DNA of 64,000 nucleotides, from positions 62,001 to 126,000 of the forward strand of contig JAPJBO010000001.1 of assembly GCA_030068145.1 (NCBI GenBank), given 5' to 3'. The notes beneath the pieces were generated by a model. That model saw only the letters and a list, made by a program, of their open reading frames with translations. It ran no database searches and was not told the origin of the DNA. Each line of letters starts with the position of its first letter. Positions within the stretch are counted from its first letter, which is position 1. The position numbers and the translations under genes are program-made. Of this stretch, positions 9,020-17,840 are shown piece by piece. This DNA comes from Diplonema papillatum (Eukaryota > Euglenozoa > Diplonemea > Diplonemida > Diplonemidae).

Positions 9020-9124
9020 TTTTTTATGGTAACAAGCTTGCTTGTCTATATCAAAAAGTGTCGGATGGCAGCGTGCTGTGTTAAATCACTCAAAACAGGG
9101 TTTACACACGTACGCACAAACAAA
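9020..9124 (+). repeat. Right direct repeat of YR element
   Basis: Same sequence as 3997-4101 with one substitution. It is followed by CTAATTTGTTC, which resembles CTAATTTATTC found before the left repeat (about 3974). Confidence 0.9.
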
Positions 9125-9312
9125 TTTTTTCGACTAATTTGTTCAGGGAAGTGAAAATTTGTTACAAAGTTAGGGCAGACTAGAAAAAGACAAAGCACTT
9201 GCGCAGCAACAATATTTGGTGGCAGCGAACTGGTGATGAACCAAACTGGAAGCCAAAACTTATTTGAACGACCGCTAGGAGAATGACTGATCCGACAACA
9301 ACCACAACACAG

Positions 9313-10255
9313 GTGGCACGGGCTGGTGAAGAATAAGCGGATCCGCAAAGGCGATCTCGAACGGATCATCAACGACATCTGGAAGGAGAAAGCATTGTAC
9401 ACGGACCCATCTGTGAGCCTCTGTGACTTCTTTGCAATCTACCTCGAGATGAAGTACACGGACCCGGCCCGCAGGGCAGAGCAGGGGTACAGCATACTGT
9501 ACTGGACCGAACGGTTCAGAGCAGACGCTGACTGCGAAATGTTTCTCGCCATTCTACGCGGCGAAGTGCCTGAGCAAGTCTGGCAGGACCAGATCCAGTT
9601 GCTGCAGGAGTTGAAAACCGCGTTCATCGAAATTGATGAGGAGCGAAACGGAGGTACCACGACTGGAGAGCTTCCGCATAGCGACATCAAATCGGTGCTG
9701 TCGTCTTCGCTGTTGTCCCTGACGCCTTGGCGGTTCCAAGCCCTGTGCAGCGCGCTGAAAAAGGACTGCGATGGCGGCACCGTCAACTACAGGAACCTGT
9801 TCCTATCGGACAAGGACGGCAACCAAGGCTGTTTTTTGGAGGAGATTCGTGATCAGCATCTTCACTCGATTCAGGCGTACGTCGCTGACGTCTGCGCTGC
9901 TGTGTACACAAAAGCCATTGATGAGACTGTCTCGTGGGGCGAAATCCGGGAAGCCTGGCTCAGGGTCGACCCGAGCCGTCGAGACGTTCTCGAGGATACA
10001 CTGCAGTCCATAGCTAAAGTCGCGGGTTGTCCCACACCTGGTATGCCCCGTCTTCATAGTATTCGTATTGCCCAGTTCCGCCCAAATGCAGGCAAGCGAA
10101 ACAACCATTCTCCACGCACAAGAAGGCGTCTTTTGAAGCTGTTAAAAGCGCCGTTGTCTAGGTTGAAAGTGGAGCCTCAATCGCTCAATCGGGAAGTCAC
10201 TTCAGAAGTACCCCGAAACAAGGCGTCCCTCCTGACACACACACACACATACTAG
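9313..10255 (+). CDS. Exon resembling TSNAXIP1-like ciliary protein
   Basis: About 312 codons open from a likely acceptor (CACAACACAG before 9313) to TAG at 10253; no convincing ATG starts it, so it is probably the 3' exon of a split gene whose 5' part was not found. The protein begins basic (KNKRIRKGDLERI) and continues with a W-x-E-K helix, an ILYWTERFRADADCEMF segment and an EVPEQVWQDQ segment. Two degenerate EF-hand-like loops follow (around EIDEERNGG and DCDGGTVNY), then LFLSDKDGNQG-x-F-x-EEIRDQHL. This order is reminiscent of the C-terminal region of translin-associated factor X-interacting protein 1 relatives, found in flagellated eukaryotes. The assignment is from memory of the pattern. 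The ORF ends in a (CA)7 tract just before the stop, so the last codons may not be native. Confidence 0.4.
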
Positions 10256-10620
10256 CAAGCTTGCTTGAGCGCCGAAGGCGCGTCTAGTGGGATCCACTAC
10301 GTTCTGTGGATAGGCAATGCATCCCCAGTTTCACATCCACTCGTTACGAGGTTGGACGGGAGAGATCACAATCCAACACACGTCGCAGGCTGGGTGTTGG
10401 CCCCCCTTTGGTTGGGTTCCCCTCCCTCTCTCTTCTTGTGCCATTTTCGGCCCTTTCTAGCTTGCCTGTTTCCGTTTCCTTTTGTTGCCCTGCATCCCGC
10501 AGTTGCTGCGAGGACGTGCACCCGCTGGAGAACGCCAGCGCGAAGCAACCGGCCAGTGTCGTGGCCAGTGGAGCTGAGACCTCCAGAGACGTCGACAAGT
10601 CCATAGAACGGAGTAAGGAT

Positions 10621-10622
<2 letters not shown>
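10256..10622. other. No gene seen
   Basis: It starts with the palindromic CAAGCTTGCTTG and GCGCCGAAGGCGC. Otherwise it is pyrimidine-rich sequence without a supported gene, leading into the (CA)n tract. Confidence 0.4.

Positions 10623-10708
<86 letters not shown>
10623..10708. repeat. (CA)43 microsatellite
   Basis: An uninterrupted CA dinucleotide tract of 86 bp directly before the 5' end of the LINE; it is probably the insertion target. Confidence 0.98.
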
Positions 10709-10710
<2 letters not shown>

Positions 10711-10747
10711 GGGGAAAAACCACATAGCACACACTCTATTGACTAAG

Positions 10748-11983
10748 ATGAACGCGGACAACCTCCACGCGGTCCCCCTGGGTCCCGGAGCAGCTGGCTC
10801 GGGAAGCGAAACGTCCGCGTCGGTGCGTGTGGTGCATCTGCCAACGTTCAAGCAGTTCTCACTGCAATTGAGCGGGTTGAAGGGCAAGGTAGGTGCCTAC
10901 GAATCTGTCATCGAACAGATTGGGTGGACGGGGGCACGGGTCAGGATGCGGCGCGGCGCGGCGCTAATCGAAGCCTCGACACCACCACCAGCGCAGAGGG
11001 TGCGCGTCGGCGACGAAGAAGCCGACATCGTCGACCTCGAGGAGCAGGAGAAGCGGCAACGCGAAGAGCAGAGGCAAGAGAGGGTGCGCAGCCTCGAGCA
11101 GCAGATCGAGCGCCTAACCACGGCACACCCGCCTCAGCGCCTCCCTGACAACAGCGCCCCAAAAGGCCGCACGTACTCAAAGGCGGAGTTCGTGGCGGAA
11201 TTCGGGAAGAAAGAAGCGGAGAGGGAGTGGCGCGCGGCTCTGAAGGCGCACACAGAGGGCCGGAAGAAGCAGACCGCACGCCTACGGGCTCTGCTGAGCG
11301 AGTTGCAGCCGAAGGCCGAAGGGGCTGGCGACGCGACCATGCAGGACGACGAGGGTGCGGCCCGCCCTGGTGACGAGACTGCCCAGGCGTGGCAGGCATG
11401 GGCGCACCAGCAGCAGCGACATCGGGAGGTGTGGGAGAGAGCGCAAGCCGAAGCCCGAGCCGCCTGGGAGGCCAAGTACGAGAAGCGGCTGCAGAACTGG
11501 GCGGATGCCCAGGTCTGCATAGCAGCGCAGAGAGAAGAGGCGGCGATGGTGCGCCAGATGCAATGGATGGCTGAGGTCGAGAGGAAGCTCGATGCCTTCG
11601 AAGCAGAGACGTGTGCCCGGATCCAGTCACTGGCCCCAAGAGCGGCGCCTGCCGCCGCACAAGCAACGGCCTCACCAGCAGCAGCAGCGCAGGTCCAGCC
11701 AGCGCAGCCAAGCCCGAGCAAGAAGGAACTGAAGAAGGCGGAGGCGAAGGCTAAGAAGGAAGCCGCCGATAAGGAGTTCGGAGAGCAGCTAAAGCGGCTA
11801 AATGAGGCCACGAACAGGGCAGCTGAGGCCGGGCCAAAGGCGGGCGAGGCCGAGCCGATGGCGAAGGAGGCCGAGCCGAAGGTGGTAAGGGCCGAGCCGA
11901 AGGCGAAAGCAGTCAAGGGCGGAAAGCAGCAGACCATCAAAGGGATGCTGAAAGGGAATAGGTACAATCCGCTTGAGAGCTAG
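10748..11983 (+). CDS. LINE ORF1 protein, coiled coil
   Basis: 411 codons from the first ATG, 40 nt after the (CA)n tract. Residues ~30-80 form a compact, moderately hydrophobic region. Residues ~95-135 are strongly heptad-like and charged (EEQEKRQREEQRQERV and following), and a long Ala/Glu/Arg helix-rich region spans ~190-290. Residues ~300-411 are Ala/Pro/Lys-rich with degenerate EAGPKAGEAEP-type repeats, ending KQQTIKGMLKGNRYNP before a short tail. No zinc knuckle or RRM is seen. The architecture fits a coiled-coil RNA-binding ORF1 protein of the ribonucleoprotein particle. The motif QQTIKGML loosely resembles a PCNA-interacting box without the aromatic pair; this is speculative. The stop is TAG 11981-11983. 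Confidence 0.8.
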   Translation: MNADNLHAVPLGPGAAGSGSETSASVRVVHLPTFKQFSLQLSGLKGKVGAYESVIEQIGWTGARVRMRRGAALIEASTPPPAQRVRVGDEEADIVDLEEQEKRQREEQRQERVRSLEQQIERLTTAHPPQRLPDNSAPKGRTYSKAEFVAEFGKKEAEREWRAALKAHTEGRKKQTARLRALLSELQPKAEGAGDATMQDDEGAARPGDETAQAWQAWAHQQQRHREVWERAQAEARAAWEAKYEKRLQNWADAQVCIAAQREEAAMVRQMQWMAEVERKLDAFEAETCARIQSLAPRAAPAAAQATASPAAAAQVQPAQPSPSKKELKKAEAKAKKEAADKEFGEQLKRLNEATNRAAEAGPKAGEAEPMAKEAEPKVVRAEPKAKAVKGGKQQTIKGMLKGNRYNPLES

Positions 11984-11990
11984 GTCGCGG

Positions 11991-12078
11991 GGCGCCCCGG
12001 AGAAAGCCCGGTCGCTAGCATCATCATCATCATCATCACCAATCAGCTAGCGATCAAGCCAGGGCAACCCGGGGCGCC
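11991..12078 (+). promoter_or_regulatory. Nested stem-loop between LINE ORFs
   Basis: GGCGCCCCGG at 11991-12000 pairs perfectly with CCGGGGCGCC at 12069-12078. Inside, TCGCTAGC at 12012-12019 pairs with GCTAGCGA at 12046-12053 (extendable to 10 bp with one G-U). The 26-nt loop contains six CAT triplets. The structure sits directly after the ORF1 stop and overlaps the upstream limit of the ORF2 frame (TAG 12016-12018). It may govern re-initiation or other non-canonical translation of ORF2; that role is inferred. Confidence 0.65.
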
Positions 12079-15000
12079 GAACGCCCATCAAACAACTCAA
12101 GCGGACGATGCTCTTGGGCTGCGGATGCCACAAATGAGCCGACGCCAGCGGAAAGCGGCGATCGGCTACTAGACAAGGCAGCCGCGGTTTTCGGAGCAAG
12201 ACGTGAGGCAGTGGAAAAGGACGGGAACTGTCAGTATCAGGCACTGATCCGCGGCGGCAGGCTGAACCTTACGGCTGCCGCCTTGCGACAGAAAGTCACA
12301 CGACAACTCCGGACTAGCCCGCCTACGCCTTTTGTTCCCGAAACCCCAAAATCCTTTGCTGACTACCTCTTCGAGGTCGCAGCTGACGGGGTCTATGGGG
12401 ATCACTACACCCTCCAAGCGGCTGCAGAGGTGTTAAAAGCAAGCGTGTGGGTCCTGTCGACGCGGAACTTAACTCAGCTCAGGTGCGAAGGAAGGGCCGC
12501 AAGGGCAACCCGTGTCGTCGTCCTGACGTATCGGCCGGAGCATTACGATGCGCTGGCTCTGCCGCACAGGGTATTGCAGAGGATTGCGACGGAGGAAGGG
12601 GGCACGTCGACTATTCCGTTGCAGCAGCTCGAAGCAACAACAGTCGCGCGAGTCCCACGGGAGAGCCACAAATCCCGAGGGATGGTAACCCTTGCGACGA
12701 CTAACCTCGGTTCGCTGAACTCGAGATGTCACAGCGTGGCAACGCTGCCGGCGGACATCATCGCGTTACAGGAAACCCGGGCAGGGCCGGAAGTGAAAAG
12801 AACCAGCGAGTTCTACCTCGGGGCGTATGGCGTAAAGTGCCACTGGGGGGAGGACGTGCCGGTTGTCGTAGGAACGAGCGGAATTGGACAGCGCGTGCCG
12901 GGAGGGACAGAGGGCAACATGCGAGTCACCACGAAAAGCAACATGCGTAGCACGACGGTATATGCGCACGTGGGGAGAGATTCCGAGGCGACGAGGCAGC
13001 GGGAAAAACTCATATCCGACGTGTTCGAGATGGCAGCGGGGCTGGGCCAAGTTCCCGTTGTCATTTTGGGGGATTTCAACACCGAGACTGCAGATAGTCC
13101 AGCACTCGTGGCAGCCTGCGGACTCGGTGGATGGATTGATGCAGCGGAAGTCATGGCGCGAGCACGGTCACACGTCGCCCCAGCTACCTGCTGGGCTGGA
13201 GAGGGCGGATCGCGCATCGACATGTGCTTTGTCAACCGAGTGGCGGCACCGGCACTAGTCGCGGTAAAGACCGCTGAGAAAGACCAATACGACATCCCCA
13301 CTCACTGCCCGGTGTTCGTCACCCTCAGTTTGGAAATGTTTACACAGCCGAGCCCTATCACCTGGATTCCGGCGCCTTTTCCGAGGAACCTGCCGCTGCT
13401 GTCATCGACGAAGAAGAAGGAAGTGCTTGAAGTAGCGCTACGGCAGAGGAAAGAGGTGGATGGGGTGTCTGGCTCATACCGGAACGCGACGGAAGTCGCT
13501 GAATCCTACCTGCTCGAGCTGCATAACGACCCCAGGCAGCCTGACGCGCTGCGGGGATGCAAAGGCAGAACGGCCGGGTTTCAACAGAGGATGAAGCAAG
13601 TATCGGCTCGGCAGGCTTGTTCGACGAGGGGGGCGCTCGACTGGTCAGCAAGGCAGCGCGATAAGGTCATCGGCCTGCTCCGAACCACCATCTTAGAGGC
13701 GCGGCGGAGACTCGAACATGGGTCGGTAGGGACCCGGACCTTCGCAGAGCAAAGAGCGCGAGAGGCCCTATTTAAAACGGCGGGGACGCAACCGCTGGGG
13801 TCCCGCCTGCGCCAAATAAATGGGAGCCCACTTGAGCTCGAGCAATTAATGGAAACCCTCATCGAGCTGGAAGGGACCCAGCGAGATGCCATTAACTCCC
13901 TTAAGCAGCAGCGGTGCCGCGCCTGGAAGGAGAAAATGCAAAGCGCATGGAACGGAGCAGGAAGAGGCGAGGTATACCGGTTTCTGGCGGGGAGCCGAAG
14001 TGGTCCGCTAGCCCTGCTCAGAAGGAAAGACGGGACGCTGACGGCCTGCAGCACCGAGATTGACGAAATGCTAAGGGGCGACGACGCGTGGGGAGGGATC
14101 TTTTGCAGATATGCTGGGACCCCCGAACCAAGTTGGGATACCTTTAAAATCCACTACGCGCGATTCCTCCCTGCACGGCAAGCGATGCAACACAATCTCA
14201 TCACGACATCGGACCTGAAGGCGGCACTGGCGAAGATGAAGAAAACGTCGTCACCCGGGCTCCATGGGTGGCGCGTCTACGAGCTGCAGCAGCTGCCGCC
14301 ACAGGTCCTGGAACTCATGGCGGACGCAATGAACTGCGTGGAACGAGACGGGGAATGGCCGGCACCGCTGATGCACGCAATCATCCATCTGCTTCCCAAA
14401 CCGGAGAGCACCGGAGACCCGTTGTCGCAGCGCCCAATAACGATAACCCCGGTATTATACAGAATATGGGCCTCGATACGGGCGCGGGATGCATTGGAGT
14501 GGATGGACGCCATAGCGCCCAGTGGGCTCCACGGGTGCCGGAAGAAACACGGAACTGACGACCTCATCTGGCACCTTGCCGCACTAATTGAGGAAGCACA
14601 GATAACGGGACAGCCGCTATACGGCCTAGCGCTGGACTTCCAAAAGTGCTTTGACTCGGTGCCTGCGGAAATAGCATTCAAACTCGCCGAAGAGCTGGGG
14701 TTCCATCCGACTGTCCTCCGAACTTTGCGAGCCGCGTATGCCAACATGCAGCGTCACTTCCGTGTTGGAAACACAATTGGGGAAGGTTTCATACCCACGA
14801 ATGGGATCATGCAAGGGTGTCCAATCAGCGTGGTGCTCATAAACGTGCTGATCAGCGTTTGGATGAGACACATCGCTGAGCTTGACGCAGCGATTCCATT
14901 GTCTTACGTGGACGATCTCTACGCATTGCTGAAGAGCTGCGCAAACCTGAAGGAGGCGGTACAACGTTCAAGCGAGTTCGCCGGGCTAACGGGAATGCGA

Positions 15001-17655
15001 GTGTGCGCGCAGAAGAAGTCCTTTTGCTTCACCACAGCACAGGGTGCATTGGAGCCAGTGCAATACACCGAGCTTGATAGGGCGTTGCAACCGGCAGCGC
15101 CACCGGTGACGCTCGCCAGACGGGTTGAGTTCGACGCATTGGGGGTGATGCTGTCCACAAAACCCCAGTCACCAAGCAGAAAACTCACCCTCTCGAGCAG
15201 AATCACACAGCGTAATGCAGAAGCAGAAGCGGTCCTAAGAAGAGCCGCCCTCCTTCCGCTACCCGCGCAGGCCAAAGATCTAGCAGTCAGCATGGCAGCC
15301 GGGGCGAAGCGGTACTATGGTGCAGTTGTGACGACCATCGGAAGGACAGACGCTGCGCGTTTGAGAAGGCTGTTCACTGCGGCGGTATGGACAGGCGGCC
15401 CCCGCCGTGCCCAAGAAGCTGTACTGCACATCCTTCACCACGGACACAGGCTAGATCCAATCGTAGTTCCCCAATACCGAAGGATTACGACGTGGGCGGA
15501 GCAGACCCAAAAATGGGATCATGTCCGGAGGCTGGCGCAAGTGGCGTGGCAGCGAGATGCTGCGCTCGCACAGGTGCGGGGGCCGTTCGCCTTTTTCAAG
15601 GACGCACTGGTGGACATAGGTTGGCGGTGGACGGCGCCAACGACGGTCACGTACGAGAACGATGCCGGAGAGACGGTGACCCACGATGCAGCGTCAATGG
15701 GCAACACAAAGCTTCTGCAGCATGACGTTCGCCAAGCGCTGCGTCTGCGGGAGATGAAGAAGCTAGCGACAAGAAGGCCGGCAGACTTCGACGGAGCCCA
15801 ACACGGCATCGACACGCGGGCCACAAGGCACCTTCTTGAGACGCAGGAAACGCCACTGACCGCTTATCAAGCAGGAATGCTGAGAACAGTAATTGCGGGG
15901 GCAACACCGGCCACAGGGCGAACCGGTCTCGAGGCCCCGTGCAAGTATTGCGGCTCGCTGGAACGAGAAACAGTCGAACACCTTTTCTGGAGGTGCACGG
16001 CGTGGGCGCAAACGAGGTCGGAGTACGCTGACCTGGAGAACGTCCAAGGAACTTGGCCGCCGTGTCTACGTCTTTGTGGAGTAGTCCCCCTGTGCCCCCA
16101 AACGCAAAACGCATACCCGCTGCCCATCGACGAGCACCAGCGTCTCCGTGTAGTGGTGAGACTGCAGAGGTTCTTCGTAGCGGTACTGGTGGCCAGACAG
16201 GAAGCGGATGGTTTGGCGGATCGGTCCACGCGACACCACCGGACGGTAGAGTATCCGCGAGGATGGGTACCGACGGTCCCCCGGGTCTTGAGCGTACCGG
16301 ACATCCCACACACAGCAACCACCTCGAAATGGAAGCATGGCCCGAGCCTCTGGACAGCTTTCACGGGCTGGCTGAAAGCGCTCAAGTGGGCGTCGCCGGG
16401 GCAGGAAACGGGAATCAGCTACATGGAGCTAGCGGTAGCCTTTGAGTTGGAAACGGGGTGCAAGCTGCCCCCGGTGAAGAATCGGTTCTACGCCCCGCCA
16501 CCCGAAGTCCCCAGGAACAAGCCGACAACAGCACGGGACACGCTGCCGGACGAAGAAGCCGAAGACGGAATCGCAGTGTACTTCGACGGAGGTGCGCGTG
16601 GAAACGGCACCGCTTTTGCAGTAGCGGGAGCAGGGGCTGTATTGTACCGGAACGGCAAGAAAGAAGCGGAGATTGTACTGCCCCTGCCAAACGTGCGCAC
16701 GAACAACGTCGCGGAGTATGAAGGACTCCTGGCTAGCTTAGAGCTCCTTCAGCAAGTAAGAGTCGAGCGGGAAGTGCGCTGCGTGGTCCGCGGCGACTCC
16801 GCCCTCGCAGTGGGCCAAGTGACACGACGAACAAGTTGCTCTGAGCAGCTAAGGCCGATGCTCACCCGCGCAAGTACCCGCATAAGCGCCATCCAGCAGC
16901 GGTTACAAGTGGCAGTCGAACACGTTCGGCGGGAGCGCAACCGCGATGCGGACGCGCTCAGCAACGCGGCGATGGACGTAGTGCAGCGGAGCCGGCCACC
17001 CCGACAGGAGCAGATGCTGCTGCTGCGACAGTTGCAGAAGTCACTCCTTGGGAAGGCACTGAGCCTGATTGAGCTGGGAAGCTCATACACGAAGGTGACG
17101 AAGCGGCCATGGCACTTCGGGTTCGACACGCCGACGACAGTACTAACGTCGCTTGGAGGGACCATTGTGCGGGGAGTATCGTGCAGAGCGCAGATCACGA
17201 GAGCGGCCGAGGACGTTATCCTGGGTGTCAGGGAGCATGTACAAAGCGATCACTTTTCTGCAGAGGAGACACCGCTGTTCCCGCAGCACCTGGCATGGGC
17301 CGCTACTTTTCAGCCGGAGGAAACATACCCCGAAGGATGGTCGCAACCCGGAGCCAGACGGGCGAGGTCGCAAAACGTCGACGAATACCGCAGGGAAGGA
17401 ACTCGAAGGGAAGCCCCACGGAGCCCGGTTAGACCCCAGGAGAAGGAGGGCCCGGGCGGACGAGAAGTCAAGGAACTTGTGTGCGCGCGACGCAGCCGAC
17501 AGTGCCCACGTCCAGAAGCCGAACACTGCCGACCTCATGGACTAGAGCGGTGCAGAGAGACGGAGGAAGAAAGACCATGCTGCCTCAAGCACCACTCCGG
17601 CCCGCATGAAACTCCAGGCCCCCATCAGCAGCCCGGGGGAGCAGCAGTAACCTAG
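12019..17655 (+). CDS. LINE ORF2: OTU-APE-RT-RNase H polyprotein
   Basis: The frame is open from 12019; numbering here uses GTG 12211 as residue 1 (1,814 residues). No in-frame ATG occurs until 12682. Residues 1-115 look like an OTU cysteine protease: DGNC with Cys7, GDHYTLQAAAEVL, and EHYD with His111. Residues ~158-375 are an APE-type endonuclease: TTNLGSLN, LQETR, GDFN, SRIDMCFVN and a THCPV end. RT follows, with LPKPESTGDPLSQRPI, ALDFQKCFDS, NGIMQGCPISV and YVDD at 899-902. A CKYC-x11-H-x4-C knuckle begins at 1244. RNase HI spans ~1452-1590 with all four acidic residues visible (FDGG Asp1459, NNVAEYEG, RGDSALAV, RDADALSN). The Arg/Cys/His-rich tail is unrecognised. The product would nick DNA and prime reverse transcription at the target. 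Confidence 0.9.
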   Translation, partial: HHHHHHHQSASDQARATRGAERPSNNSSGRCSWAADATNEPTPAESGDRLLDKAAAVFGARREAVEKDGNCQYQALIRGGRLNLTAAALRQKVTRQLRTSPPTPFVPETPKSFADYLFEVAADGVYGDHYTLQAAAEVLKASVWVLSTRNLTQLRCEGRAARATRVVVLTYRPEHYDALALPHRVLQRIATEEGGTSTIPLQQLEATTVARVPRESHKSRGMVTLATTNLGSLNSRCHSVATLPADIIALQETRAGPEVKRTSEFYLGAYGVKCHWGEDVPVVVGTSGIGQRVPGGTEGNMRVTTKSNMRSTTVYAHVGRDSEATRQREKLISDVFEMAAGLGQVPVVILGDFNTETADSPALVAACGLGGWIDAAEVMARARSHVAPATCWAGEGGSRIDMCFVNRVAAPALVAVKTAEKDQYDIPTHCPVFVTLSLEMFTQPSPITWIPAPFPRNLPLLSSTKKKEVLEVALRQRKEVDGVSGSYRNATEVAESYLLELHNDPRQPDALRGCKGRTAGFQQRMKQVSARQACSTRGALDWSARQRDKVIGLLRTTILEARRRLEHGSVGTRTFAEQRAREALFKTAGTQPLGSRLRQINGSPLELEQLMETLIELEGTQRDAINSLKQQRCRAWKEKMQSAWNGAGRGEVYRFLAGSRSGPLALLRRKDGTLTACSTEIDEMLRGDDAWGGIFCRYAGTPEPSWDTFKIHYARFLPARQAMQHNLITTSDLKAALAKMKKTSSPGLHGWRVYELQQLPPQVLELMADAMNCVERDGEWPAPLMHAIIHLLPKPESTGDPLSQRPITITPVLYRIWASIRARDALEWMDAIAPSGLHGCRKKHGTDDLIWHLAALIEEAQITGQPLYGLALDFQKCFDSVPAEIAFKLAEELGFHPTVLRTLRAAYANMQRHFRVGNTIGEGFIPTNGIMQGCPISVVLINVLISVWMRHIAELDAAIPLSYVDDLYALLKSCANLKEAVQRSSEFAGLTGMRVCAQKKSFCFTTAQGALEPVQYTELDRALQPAAPPVTLARRVEFDALGVMLSTKPQSPSRKLTLSSRITQRNAEAEAVLRRAALLPLPAQAKDLAVSMAAGAKRYYGAVVTTIGRTDAARLRRLFTAAVWTGGPRRAQEAVLHILHHGHRLDPIVVPQYRRITTWAEQTQKWDHVRRLAQVAWQRDAALAQVRGPFAFFKDALVDIGWRWTAPTTVTYENDAGETVTHDAASMGNTKLLQHDVRQALRLREMKKLATRRPADFDGAQHGIDTRATRHLLETQETPLTAYQAGMLRTVIAGATPATGRTGLEAPCKYCGSLERETVEHLFWRCTAWAQTRSEYADLENVQGTWPPCLRLCGVVPLCPQTQNAYPLPIDEHQRLRVVVRLQRFFVAVLVARQEADGLADRSTRHHRTVEYPRGWVPTVPRVLSVPDIPHTATTSKWKHGPSLWTAFTGWLKALKWASPGQETGISYMELAVAFELETGCKLPPVKNRFYAPPPEVPRNKPTTARDTLPDEEAEDGIAVYFDGGARGNGTAFAVAGAGAVLYRNGKKEAEIVLPLPNVRTNNVAEYEGLLASLELLQQVRVEREVRCVVRGDSALAVGQVTRRTSCSEQLRPMLTRASTRISAIQQRLQVAVEHVRRERNRDADALSNAAMDVVQRSRPPRQEQMLLLRQLQKSLLGKALSLIELGSSYTKVTKRPWHFGFDTPTTVLTSLGGTIVRGVSCRAQITRAAEDVILGVREHVQSDHFSAEETPLFPQHLAWAATFQPEETYPEGWSQPGARRARSQNVDEYRREGTRREAPRSPVRPQEKEGPGGREVKELVCARRSRQCPRPEAEHCRPHGLERCRETEEERPCCLKHHSGPHETPGPHQQPGGAAVT

Positions 17656-17718
17656 AAGAAGCCGCGCGTGGACGCACTCTCGCTAAGAGGGGGGCCACGT
17701 TAAAATAGGTTCTTAACA

Positions 17719-17747
17719 CACACACACCCACACACACACACACACAT
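17719..17747. repeat. (CA)n microsatellite after LINE
   Basis: A CA tract interrupted by one CCC triplet, directly abutting the LINE 3' end. With the 5' tract it brackets the element, as expected after insertion into a CA/TG microsatellite. Confidence 0.95.
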
Positions 17748-17840
17748 TACATGCATTGGCAATCTCCTTGCACTTTGAGGCGGTTACCTAGTTCTTCGTG
17801 TTTGCCTGTGCGGCGAAAAGGGTTTGCGAAAATCGGAAAA

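Larger units (their letters stand above)
3997..9124 (+). mobile_element. Tyrosine-recombinase retroelement (DIRS/VIPER-like)
   Basis: About 5.1 kb bounded by 105-bp direct repeats (3997-4101 and 9020-9124) that differ at one position. Gene order is gag-like ORF, tyrosine recombinase, reverse transcriptase, RNase H, all on the plus strand. DIRS1 and Ngaro elements carry YR last; YR between gag and RT is closer to what is described for VIPER-type elements. The assignment rests on motifs only. The RT/RNase H part has two frameshifts, so this copy is probably immobile. No B-type split repeat was found beside the second terminal repeat. Confidence 0.8.
10709..17718 (+). mobile_element. Non-LTR retrotransposon (OTU/APE LINE)
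   Basis: A 7.0-kb element with both ORFs uninterrupted. It has a very short 5' leader (about 39 nt), ORF1, a structured gap, ORF2 with OTU, APE, RT, CCHC and RNase H domains, and a short 3' UTR ending directly at a second (CA)n tract with no poly(A). An OTU-like cysteine protease together with APE and RNase H recalls the Dualen/RandI clade described from Chlamydomonas, but no restriction-like endonuclease is visible. The intact frames suggest a young and possibly active copy. Confidence 0.9.

Noticed and set aside
3997..9124. Ordinary LTR retrotransposon
   Set aside because: No integrase DDE, protease or primer-binding site; the tyrosine recombinase motifs and short direct repeats point to a YR element.
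10941..11967. Large minus-strand frames opposite LINE ORF1
   Set aside because: Shadows of the Ala/Glu-rich ORF1; no motifs.
12211..17655. Restriction-like endonuclease in LINE ORF2 (as in Dualen)
   Set aside because: No PD-x(12-14)-D or CCHC-linked nuclease motif was found after the RT; only the CKYC...H...C knuckle and RNase H are present.
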